Shown here piece by piece: positions 22,401-28,667 of a stretch of 64,000 nt of DNA. Location: assembly GCA_000328365.1 (NCBI GenBank), contig KB301771.1, positions 28,985-92,984 of the forward strand, written 5' to 3'. Made by a program: the position numbers and the translations under genes. The first letter of the stretch is position 1. Each line of letters begins with the position of its first letter. The notes below the pieces were generated by a model. The model saw only the letters and a list, made by a program, of their open reading frames with translations. It was not told the origin of the DNA and searched no databases. Source of the stretch: Capitella teleta. Lineage: Eukaryota > Annelida > Polychaeta > Capitellidae.

Positions 22401-23478
22401 ATGTTTTTAATTACCGTGATTGTATTTTTATGGTATTCATCTGAGTGGCCTTTTCGTGCTTCTGCTGTGAAATCCGACGTGATTTCAAATGTCATGGCCT
22501 CGTACCAAAGTGCGCTCATCCACAGATGTCTTGCATGTGCTTACATGTATGCCTTTCAAGGATTACACTAATAATCGCTGAATCATCCTCAAATTCGGAT
22601 AAAATTCGGAGAGGGAAAAAAATGTTTGCTCTTAATGAAAACTGTGGACTTGCATCGAATATTACGGCGTGTTGAAAAAGAAGAGTTTGAAATCGTAAAT
22701 TATGCACTTTTTCTTTTCTCCGTAAAAGGCAGCAATTACTTATCCGCGTAGATTTGTTATCACTGTGGCGTTAGAGCCAGCTTTGACCTCTGAACCCTGA
22801 CCTTAACCTTAGATGTGATGAATGGTGACCCTGATCTTTGCTCACAGCGGGGCGTACGTCGTCTGCGAGAAACACGTGCGATTTCTATGCTTTTCTCGCT
22901 CCGATCCCTCCTACAAAATACTCAGTCAGTTTTTATTCTGCATAACTCATTTGACTTTAGTATTTAAGTTTACATTTTTATTCACCTAATTTGTTAGGCG
23001 TTTTCACAATTATTTTTCCCCGTATCAGATCCTCGTTTTAGTGTCCAGCGAAGAAAAATCCTGGTTTTATGTCCGGTTGTTTGCTAATGATGCGAATGGC
23101 TCTCATGGGGGAGGGGGGGGGGTGATCGCCGTTTGCCATCGGTTCTGTTAATTAATTTCTGGCCTCTGTTCAACGCCGCTTGTGGTCATCTCGAGTGGTC
23201 AGAGCACTGGACAATGGGTAGTTGTCGCGGTCTTTGATGTCCTACTTCAGGAGATAATCAACCACTTGATGTGCATATAATATCACGCTGCCGTCTCCTT
23301 GCAGGAGCTGGCCACGGAGATCATCCTGACCCTGGGCGAGGCGTTCGAGGTGGCCTACCAGGTGGCAGTTCGGGCGGCATCCCAAACCCCCAGCACCCCT
23401 GCCCTCGACGGCCTCCACGAAGAAACGCAGCCGGATGTTACATCAGCCGAGGTACCAGCCACCTCTTCTTCTGAGTAA
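11909..23478 (+). CDS. ANKS1: ANKS1A/ANKS1B-type adaptor (ankyrin-SAM-SAM-PTB), spliced gene
   Basis: About 21 coding exons joined by GT-AG introns give a protein of about 1062 residues, close to vertebrate ANKS1A (about 1130). Exons: 11909-12027, 12712-12792, 12850-13006, 13060-13134, 13187-13484, 13543-13644, 13703-13895, 13960-14057, 14108-14455, 14510-14667, 14908-15040, 15091-15299, then 15372-15480 or 15721-15817, 16091-16300, 16359-16606, 16671-16754, 17024-17137, 17807-17878, 21392-21478, 21544-21675, 23305-23478. All phases fit. Seen in the translation: ankyrin repeats (residues about 1-265), Ser/Pro-rich linker, SAM1 (about 693-757), SAM2 (about 762-826), PTB (about 890-1030). The start [14 protein letters not shown] matches the family start MGKEQELLEAARTG. 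In vertebrates these are cytosolic and postsynaptic adaptors that bind Eph receptors and other phosphotyrosine proteins; the same role here is inferred. It resembles ANKS1A and ANKS1B about equally, so I take it as the unduplicated orthologue. Less certain borders: exons 7, 10, 16 and 20. Confidence 0.93.
12028..12711 (+). other. ANKS1 intron 1
   Basis: AT-rich intron. Its notable content is a 25-bp word at 12086-12110 that repeats the sequence 530 bp upstream of it with one mismatch and contains ATTGGTT-CTTTC-AACCAAT. Nothing else was recognised. Confidence 0.6.
12712..12792 (+). CDS. ANKS1: ANKS1 exon 2 (ankyrin repeat)
   Basis: After the acceptor TTTTTACAG the exon reads [20 protein letters not shown], equivalent to [23 protein letters not shown] of human ANKS1A. 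It ends CATGG|GTCAGC in phase 2. Confidence 0.92.
12850..13006 (+). CDS. ANKS1: ANKS1 exon 3 (ankyrin repeats)
   Basis: It encodes [20 protein letters not shown] and then [20 protein letters not shown] and [12 protein letters not shown], aligned with the ANKS1 block ending QGPSHTRVNEQ. The acceptor is CACAATAG and the donor CAG|GTCAGT, in phase 0. Confidence 0.93.
13060..13134 (+). CDS. ANKS1: ANKS1 exon 4 (ankyrin repeat)
   Basis: This 25-codon exon, phase 0 at both ends, encodes [20 protein letters not shown]. Its TPLHYA core and following helix form one ankyrin repeat. The acceptor is TGTATTGCAG and the donor CAG|GTTGGT. The intron before it is only 53 nt. Confidence 0.92.
13187..13484 (+). 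CDS. ANKS1: ANKS1 exon 5 (three ankyrin repeats)
   Basis: It encodes three repeat cores, [38 protein letters not shown] and [19 protein letters not shown]. These match the human order TPLDLAALYGRLEVV, TPLHLAARNGHKAVV and SALHEAALFGKTDVV. The exon ends in phase 1 at AGAG|GTTAAT. Confidence 0.94.
13543..13644 (+). CDS. ANKS1: ANKS1 exon 6 (end of ankyrin domain)
   Basis: It encodes [18 protein letters not shown] and a following helix, the counterpart of GTDVNIKDNHGLTALDTV in ANKS1A, and closes the ankyrin array. The acceptor is CTTTGTGCAG and the donor TTGA|GTATGT. Confidence 0.88.
13703..13895 (+). CDS. ANKS1: ANKS1 exon 7 (linker)
   Basis: This is a Ser-rich, charged linker starting [19 protein letters not shown]. 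Vertebrate ANKS1 has IEDHMTGK at the same point. Length 193 fits phase 1 to phase 2. The donor GAG|GTTCGC is weak, so the end could move; the frame stays open only to 13911. Confidence 0.72.
13960..14057 (+). CDS. ANKS1: ANKS1 exon 8 (linker, YDTP motif)
   Basis: It encodes [20 protein letters not shown] and [13 protein letters not shown]. The PIYDTPAHL motif is a plausible phosphotyrosine site near the position of the family's PYEALYNA block. The acceptor is ATCATCAG and the donor AAAG|GTACTT. Confidence 0.75.
14108..14455 (+). CDS. ANKS1: ANKS1 exon 9 (low-complexity linker)
   Basis: This 348-nt open exon is Ser/Lys/Asn-rich, with a [10 protein letters not shown] proline-basic stretch (possible SH3 ligand, inferred) and a KRRASMPG phosphosite-like motif. 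The acceptor is CACTCCAG and the donor CAAG|GTGAGA. Confidence 0.82.
14510..14667 (+). CDS. ANKS1: ANKS1 exon 10 (Pro-rich linker)
   Basis: It encodes [20 protein letters not shown] and then [20 protein letters not shown], a proline-rich stretch of the kind found in the ANKS1 linker. Two acceptors 18 nt apart (exon start 14492 or 14510) both keep the frame; the upstream one adds DNNFTT. The donor GTT|GTGAGT is strong. Confidence 0.8.
14908..15040 (+). CDS. ANKS1: ANKS1 exon 11 (linker)
   Basis: It encodes [20 protein letters not shown] and [17 protein letters not shown]. The [18 protein letters not shown] block resembles KKYFPLTASEVLSMRPRIHG, the conserved linker motif of ANKS1A. It is phase 0 in and phase 1 out (ATAG|GTCAGT). 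Confidence 0.87.
15091..15299 (+). CDS. ANKS1: ANKS1 exon 12 (linker up to EEWAQ)
   Basis: It starts after TTTTGCACAG with [19 protein letters not shown] and ends NEEWAQ|GTACTT in phase 0. EEWAQ corresponds to SEWDE of ANKS1A, just before the IEKIMSSIGEG helix. Beyond the donor the frame stays open straight into the next candidate exon. Confidence 0.88.
15372..15480 (+). CDS. ANKS1: ANKS1 exon 13a, alternative pre-SAM exon
   Basis: It encodes [20 protein letters not shown] and 16 more residues ending AKEQQ, plus one base. It is phase 0 in and phase 1 out, the same as exon 13b, and starts with the same I-x-D-I helix. The donor CAAG|GTAGCA is good. The acceptor CGAAAAG|ATT is weak, so it may be used rarely or only through retention of the in-frame 72-nt intron before it. 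Confidence 0.68.
15721..15817 (+). CDS. ANKS1: ANKS1 exon 13b, alternative pre-SAM exon
   Basis: It encodes [20 protein letters not shown] and [12 protein letters not shown] plus one base. This is the version closest to the vertebrate IEKIMSSIGEGIDFSQERQ segment. The acceptor CTGCTCTCTCAG is strong and the donor is CAAG|GTTTGG. Confidence 0.88.
16091..16300 (+). CDS. ANKS1: ANKS1 exon 14 (SAM domain 1)
   Basis: It encodes [40 protein letters not shown] and [20 protein letters not shown]. This is the whole first SAM domain, aligned with [20 protein letters not shown] and GFDDVHFLGSNVMEEQDLRD of ANKS1A. The acceptor is TCATTTGTAG and the donor ATTG|GTAGCA. Confidence 0.95.
16359..16606 (+). 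CDS. ANKS1: ANKS1 exon 15 (SAM domain 2)
   Basis: It encodes [40 protein letters not shown] and MLASLRQL. This is the second SAM domain, compare LWELELVNVLKVQLLGHRKR of ANKS1A. Acidic [11 protein letters not shown] follows. It ends in phase 0 (CTC|GTAAGA). Confidence 0.95.
16671..16754 (+). CDS. ANKS1: ANKS1 exon 16 (SAM-PTB linker)
   Basis: It encodes [20 protein letters not shown] and KPHSKPDQ after an 18-T tract and TTCACAG. The phase-0 end needed by the next exon fits either a GC donor at CAG|GCTAGT (end 16754) or a weak GT donor at ACT|GTTACG (end 16766). The most obvious GT (AC|GTAATT) would break the frame. Confidence 0.72.
17024..17137 (+). CDS. ANKS1: ANKS1 exon 17 (start of PTB)
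   Basis: It encodes [20 protein letters not shown] and [18 protein letters not shown]. The WRHQPE motif is the family's WQHQPEKLIFESCGYEA entry into the PTB domain. Phase is 0 at both ends. Confidence 0.93.
17241..17343. repeat. Short inverted-repeat element in ANKS1 intron 17
   Basis: Perfect 13-bp arms CGAGTGCGTTATG (17241-17253) and CATAACGCACTCG (17331-17343) enclose 77 bp. The same arm word occurs at other places in the window, which suggests the ends of a small dispersed element. Confidence 0.55.
17540..17620. repeat. GC-rich dispersed-repeat-like patch in ANKS1 intron 17
   Basis: A GC-rich near-palindrome, CCGGGGGCATGCTCCCCTGG, sits in otherwise AT-rich intron sequence. Such blocks are common in dispersed repeats of marine invertebrates. 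The family is not identified. Confidence 0.3.
17807..17878 (+). CDS. ANKS1: ANKS1 exon 18 (PTB core)
   Basis: Its 24 codons begin [20 protein letters not shown] and end VKMK, matching [20 protein letters not shown] of ANKS1A. The donor AAG|GTGCGT lies inside one arm of an imperfect inverted repeat (17879-17895 with 17959-17975). Confidence 0.95.
18690..18760 (-). repeat. tRNA-derived SINE fragment
   Basis: On the minus strand an A-box-like TGGCGCAATCAG (18752-18741) is followed by a B-box-like GATCGAATC (18706-18698) at normal Pol III spacing. No tRNA cloverleaf is intact, so a decayed SINE head is the best reading. Confidence 0.5.
19362..19420. repeat. Compound microsatellite (TTC)n-(TG)n
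   Basis: About seven TTC units are followed by about seventeen TG units, inside ANKS1 intron 18. ORFs across it are low-complexity artefacts. Confidence 0.95.
21392..21478 (+). CDS. ANKS1: ANKS1 exon 19 (PTB core)
   Basis: It encodes [20 protein letters not shown] and VKFIDAKDK, nearly identical to [20 protein letters not shown] of ANKS1A. A 3.5-kb intron, the gene's longest, lies before it. Confidence 0.95.
21544..21675 (+). CDS. ANKS1: ANKS1 exon 20 (PTB core)
   Basis: It encodes [40 protein letters not shown] and VRNT, matching [20 protein letters not shown] of the family. Two in-frame acceptors are possible: CGGAG|CAC (21544, best fit to the family length) or CCAAG|GAA (21535, adds ETE). 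The donor is ACG|GTAATC. Confidence 0.9.
21878..21915 (+). repeat. Fragment related to the SINE at 62 kb
   Basis: The core AACCCCGGTCCCGGGC with flanking GAGAAGG and CTTCTGTAGAGCCC resembles the reverse complement of 61990-62035 (AACCCCGGTCCCGGGCC, CTTCTATTCTGGCGCC). It looks like a short copy of that element's 3' part. Confidence 0.45.
22019..22074. repeat. T-rich low-complexity run
   Basis: T homopolymers interrupted by single G residues in intron 20. Confidence 0.95.
23305..23478 (+). CDS. ANKS1: ANKS1 last exon (PTB C-terminal helix, stop)
   Basis: After CTCCTTGCAG it encodes [20 protein letters not shown], the final PTB helix (EIILTLGQAFEVAYQLA in human), then a Thr/Pro/Glu-rich tail ending SSSE and TAA. 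An in-frame GAG|GTACCA at 23451 could instead be a donor to a further exon, as the vertebrate tail is longer; none was found. Confidence 0.88.
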   Translation, partial: ELATEIILTLGEAFEVAYQVAVRAASQTPSTPALDGLHEETQPDVTSAEVPATSSSE

Positions 23479-24670
23479 ACTGCCTAATATTTCATTTTTA
23501 CACTATTTTAAATGATTTAATCTATTTCTACTGATTGTACAATTATGTATTCTTGTGTGATCTCACTTATGTATTTTTGATTAACTTTTTTTCGTTCCCC
23601 CCAATACTCAAATTTTATGGCGTATTATGAAATCCACCTTTTTTTGTATTTTGTGTACGATTCTGGAGTATTAAAAAAAATCAAAATTGTTGTAGCACGC
23701 CCTATGTTGTGCATACATACCCCCCTGCATGGTTATAATAACTACATAACCCACTATTATAGCACATCTATGAAGCACAAGGTGGCTCAAGAGTTACTTA
23801 GCAAACATTCTAAAGTTACTTTTTTTTTTCTTCTGTAAAACCCGTTCATGTATATATAATTACATCATGTGTTGAACTTTTTTCCCCTTCTTTTTATGGC
23901 ATCAACAATGACAAATTTTGTGTATTTATTGTCTCAGCTTAATAGATGCATCATTCCACTGTTGTTCAAATTGGGCCCTGAATATTCATGTTTGTTTCAT
24001 CAACATGAATATTCATAAGCAAGCATGAATATTCATGACCTTCAACCAATGCAATTTGAGATCCCCCCCAAAAAAGATCAAACCAATATTATTTTTACCT
24101 ATTTTAATCTGCATTTGCTTGATTTCTACTGTGGTATCTAATTTTAATTCATTGTATAATTTTAATTATAATAATTTCTGATCTTATTTAGTTTGTGTGC
24201 CATAATGTACGCTATTTTGTGTGCAATCTATGATTTTCATTCTCTTCGCCTTCGAAACGCCGGTTTCAAATGCTTTTAAATTTTTCTGAACATGCTTCTA
24301 AATGTGGGATGTATAATTAATGTCAATTTAAATGTTGCCTTACCCTGGTGTTGTTGCGTTTGCATCTTAATTATTTAATCTTAATTAATTGGACGGTAGT
24401 TTCTCGATAGAATTCCAGTATTTTCAATGTTTTTCTCCTTCTATTTCCTCCGCGTTCCTTTTCACTTACCTCACGACTGGTGTATCAGTCCGCAGAAAAG
24501 AAAGTAGTTCCGAATGTTGAATCACTTGAAAAAAAAAATGTTGGAGAAAGCGATTTATTATTATTAATAAGATTGATAATTCATTTTGTTGATATTTTAG
24601 CGCCTGATTCTCTTGTCAATTTTTGTTATAATGCTGCGTATTAGGAATAAATGGACGAATGAGCAGACGA
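23479..24670 (+). other. Probable ANKS1 3' UTR
   Basis: AT-rich sequence after the stop codon. The first clear AATAAA on this strand is at 24646-24651, so the transcript may end near 24.67 kb. It contains three copies of the palindrome ATGAATATTCAT. The extent is inferred. Confidence 0.4.
23979..24037. promoter_or_regulatory. Triple TGAATATTCAT palindrome cluster
   Basis: TGAATATTCATG at 23979-23990, CATGAATATTCAT at 24004-24016 and CATGAATATTCATG at 24024-24037. It resembles paired POU or homeodomain half-sites; function is unknown. Confidence 0.45.
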
Positions 24671-27600
24671 CTTTCGGTTTCACTTTTGTTTCGCGCTATT
24701 TATAGAAGATAATTTTATCAACAGACCGACAAACGTGAGCAGGCTTCCGAATGACTTTATTCAATATTTTTTAATGATTTTCAAATTCCAAGCAATAAAT
24801 TTTCATTTTGCTCGTAAAAAGAAAGAAAAAGAGTGAAATGCCTCCCACTTGTGAGCGCCGCGTAATTTCGTGGGCTGCTTCGTGACATGCGTTCTTTACA
24901 TCTGGCGGCGCACTGTCATCAGCGGAGCGGACACCTCCGAATCGGACCATCATTACCTTTCACGGCGATCATTTCATTAAATGCAGTCGACTGAAATAAT
25001 GCCCCTCCGTGCCAGCGTCCCATCTGCCCTCCGCGAAACAATGCCCTCAATTCCGCGATCAAAATCTTGAAGGACAAAAAAAAAAAAAAATAGTCAGAGA
25101 AAAAAGTCATTCTTACGCCTCGCATAAATCGCGCGCCTGGTGAAGGCCGCCATGGATATCACACTGCGGGGCGCGCCTTTGACGAGCAGCGTAATGACGG
25201 GGTCTACGGTTTGAGCAAGATGGCCGACGCCCCCAGATACAAGAGAAATTGTGAAATTGGTCGTTGTGAGCGGTAATTGAGGCATCTGACGAGCAATTAA
25301 TGAAGAATCTGTCTGCGTTGACCCATAGGGTGAGGGTCAAGAAGGACGCGACGATGGCTGCCCGCTGAGGATGCGATCGACGTCCGAAAATGACCATCGC
25401 TGGACACGTTGAAAGTCGACAATGATTAAGATGGATGAAGATCAGGGCTCATTGAAGGAAGGAGGGTTGCGCCCCGGGAGGCAGGGAAGGGGAGGCAGGG
25501 GAACATACCCCCGATGCTGCATCAACAAATGACCCTTGATTCCCCCTCTTTCAACTGTATGTATTCTTACTATGCCTGCCGCGCATCACCCTTTTGAGAT
25601 GGCATTGCATGCTTATGCTTATACCGGCATGTGTTTAAAATTGTCTTAATTCAAAAATGTAGTATCGACGAAATTTCGATTTTCCAGGCATAGATCAGAG
25701 TATAAAATTGATTGTCAGGTATAAGCTACAATTGAGTGTCAAATATAATGATAATTTAATAACATTAAAAGTCAAATCCATAGCCCCGTCAGGAGGGCAG
25801 CTTTGACTGATGCCGGAGTGGCCGTTCTGTGAGGCATTGGACCGTGCAGCCCACACAGGGCAGTCGCTTTGCTCACCCGGGGGCTTTTCTTCGCGGCAGG
25901 ATGTGTTATCAGCGGCGCCACACACCCTCGATGGCGCCCTCTCGCGAGGCCGATTTGTAGCAATTACATTAAGGAGGTTTAATGTCAGGAATCAACTGCA
26001 AGCATGCGACGCACTGGGACGCTCGGAAGTGCTTAACATCAGTGAATGGGTGATGGTGCGGCTCTTCTTTCCTTTCCCCTTTCCATCCCATTCTCCTGCA
26101 TATTAAGTATATAATCTCCTTCTTTTCACCATTAATTCCCAATTTCTATACTTCCTTTCTCTCTCCTCTTAGCCTTTCACTCCCTCTTTGTTTTTCGATT
26201 GCATTATTCTCTCTCCGTCATTCCCACCTCTTCTTCCTCCTCCTCGCCTTCCGTTTCCACCTCTTCCTCCTCCTCACTCTCCCTCTCCTCCTCTTCTTTA
26301 CCCTCCCTCTCTTCCTCGCCCTCCCTCGCTTCCTCTTTCTCCTCTTTTTGCAGTCCAACCGCATGTTCCACTAAGTACCATTTGGCCGCTTCGTTGATTG
26401 CAACCAATTAACAAGATCGCTTTAATTAACGAGCTGTTTAATTAATTGCCTTTTATATCCCTTTGAATTATGTCTGGTCTGAGCCAATCAAGGGCTTGAG
26501 GTCGAGAGGTCTTCAAAACGTGTGTCGTCGCTTCCCTCAGCATTCGTCCAGCGATCTAAGCTCCATGTCTGAATTATACGCAACCAGTAAATTAGTATGC
26601 TCTATACATAATGTTATGTCTATAGTGAGCTTTACAAGCGAACTATATATATATATATTTTTTTTAATTTGTCTGTCTGTTATTTCATTGCTTTATCCTC
26701 AATATATCTTGACATGTCTGATGAATTAAGAACCACAACGCCCGTCCTAGTGGTCAAGCATCGAATGCATGCCTGCGGAGGCCTCCTTAGATTTGTCCCC
26801 AGCATCTCAGGGGTTCCTAGATGCAAAGTTGATTTTTTTCTATCTGCCTGCATGACTATGCGAATTACGATCACATGTGTGCTTATGGATTTATTGTGTA
26901 TGCATAATGATGCACCGTCGTTCACGTGTCTTACATGTTTTGTGTTATGCCGTTCACTAAATGAAATAATCCCGTATATTTGATCATTGAAACATCCTTC
27001 GGAGTTCGGACAATTCCCCTTTAAACGCGAAAGGAACTTTGCCTGACAAAGACTGCCTAAATATGGCGACGTTGAGCGTGGTCAATGCATAAGTGCCCAT
27101 AGCTGATGTATCTAAATAGGTATTTCATACAAGCCCAGCAATCACTCACGCTTGCCCGATAATCGCACATCCGCAATTGCCGTTGCGTGCATAGAAAACG
27201 CGCCTAAGTGCAGACGATAAGGCCAGGCAAATGGAAAAGGTGTTTCTCAGCTGGAGGCACTTCATCCCGGATCAAACATTCTCTTGAACGATGTGAATAT
27301 GCCAAATGGTGAGCGGAAGATAATAGGAAAATCTTCGCAACATAATCCACATGAAAGAACGCTGTACTGGTTGCTACGAGGCAGTGCCCTGCGCTATTCG
27401 GTTGCTATGACCGCGAACATCAAAGAACGCCATGGAAACGGACGATCTCATTGTTTGCCATTAGGAATTGGTAGAAATTAAGTGTCGCTTGAGGGATGTT
27501 CATCACCGTCTGAGTTATTGTGCGCATGGGGTACAAGTGCGTGGATGGGGCGGGGCCTTGTTACATGGGCAGCACTCTGCGGTTAGAGCTGGAATTATGT

Positions 27601-27949
27601 CATATTTTCGGTAATCAATATCCGAAATTTTTATCCGAATATCATCGAAGTTTCTCCCTCATCGTCCTCATAATACACGCCGAATGGCATGCAATTTATA
27701 GATAGCCAATGCAATTTATATAGATAGCAAATGTGCAGAAGGTAAAATGAGTTTACTGATGTAGTATATTGCCTAAATGCATGATAGATTGGAATGCAAT
27801 CTATAGATCATTGCGCACTTTAACTTTTTACATGAAGAATAAACTTTTGTTGATGAGTGCCGTATGTAATTCAATGTTTAAACAATATAACAACAATTGT
27901 TTCATTAAATGAAAAATGAAACGAGTTTGAAAACACAAAATAAATATAC
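24671..27949. other. Intergenic region between converging ANKS1 and Pax6
   Basis: No gene was recognised. Contents: a GC-richer block about 24.85-25.45 kb with YY1-like CAAGATGGC, another about 25.8-26.0 kb, a CT-rich tract (26205-26345), and AT-rich sequence after 27.5 kb. Confidence 0.6.
26205..26345. repeat. Pyrimidine-rich (CCT/TCC) tract
   Basis: About 140 bp of almost pure C/T on the plus strand. The overlapping Ser/Pro and Glu-rich ORFs are products of this composition. Confidence 0.9.
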
Positions 27950-28545
27950 TTCATTTTTATCTTTTATTCCAACAAATATGTTTATGCGGATACAACAGAT
28001 TTAGGGAAGATAATTCACATCAATCGACCGTTGTTCAAGACATGTACACACAAAATAAGATGACAAGATGAAGATGATGAAATGTTCTGAATTAAAGTAT
28101 GGTGATTGGAGAAAAAAAATGGTTGAAAATTTTCGCAACATATACAATGTACACATAAATATAGCACTGTGAAAGATGAGGCACTCACACAATCAAACGC
28201 ACACTCATACACACAGAAATGAATCTAAGACTTTAAATAAGACAGAGGAGAGTAACAAATTTGCATTCAGGATGAGACGCAATAATGCTGTAGAAAAATA
28301 CTAGGGGTGGGAAGAATCAGTCGGAGTATCGGAGACGTTCGATATTCGATATAGCACGAGGTCTATATATATATATATCCTGCACACAGCTTCGTGAGAT
28401 CATGCGGTTTTGTTTGTGCACCCGTTTAGCTGACGTCATAATGTTTTATGCACCCGTTTGGCTAATGTCATCTGTTCGTGTGCACATTCTATGAAACGTT
28501 TCTTGTACACCCATTTTGCTGACGTCACTGGTTGCTGTGGTGTCG
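27950..28545 (-). other. Pax6 3' UTR
   Basis: It runs from the TGA (28548-28546) towards AATAAA on the minus strand (27968-27963). It has three imperfect copies of a unit with TGACGTCA and a short TA run (28363-28378). The extent is inferred from the poly(A) signal. Confidence 0.55.
28417..28531. repeat. Three-copy repeat with CRE-like core in Pax6 3' UTR
   Basis: TGCACCCGTTTAGCTGACGT (28417), TGCACCCGTTTGGCTAATGT (28449) and TGTACACCCATTTTGCTGAC (28504) are related, each continuing to TCA. Copies 1 and 3 carry a full TGACGTCA palindrome. Copy 3 ends about 15 nt from the stop codon. Confidence 0.75.
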
Positions 28546-28667
28546 TCATTGAATCCTGGGCCAGTACTGTGAGGCCATTGACCCCATGGCGTTGGCGGTG
28601 ACCTGGTCTTGGAAAGCACCTCCCCCGGGTACTTGGACGGGAACCGAAACACCTGGCGAAATGAGAC
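28546..28667 (-). CDS. Pax6: Pax6 last coding exon (C-terminus)
   Basis: It encodes [39 protein letters not shown] and TGA. Vertebrate Pax6 ends [17 protein letters not shown] ... MSQYWPRLQ, so identity is certain. The acceptor is CACCTTGGCAG. It carries an insertion of about ten residues between the VPG and SQYW motifs relative to vertebrates. Confidence 0.96.

Larger units (their letters stand above)
21676..23304 (+). other. ANKS1 intron 20 (1.6 kb)
   Basis: It holds a SINE-tail fragment (about 21880-21915), a T/G homopolymer run (22019-22074) and a G-run near 23110. No exon was recognised. Confidence 0.6.
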
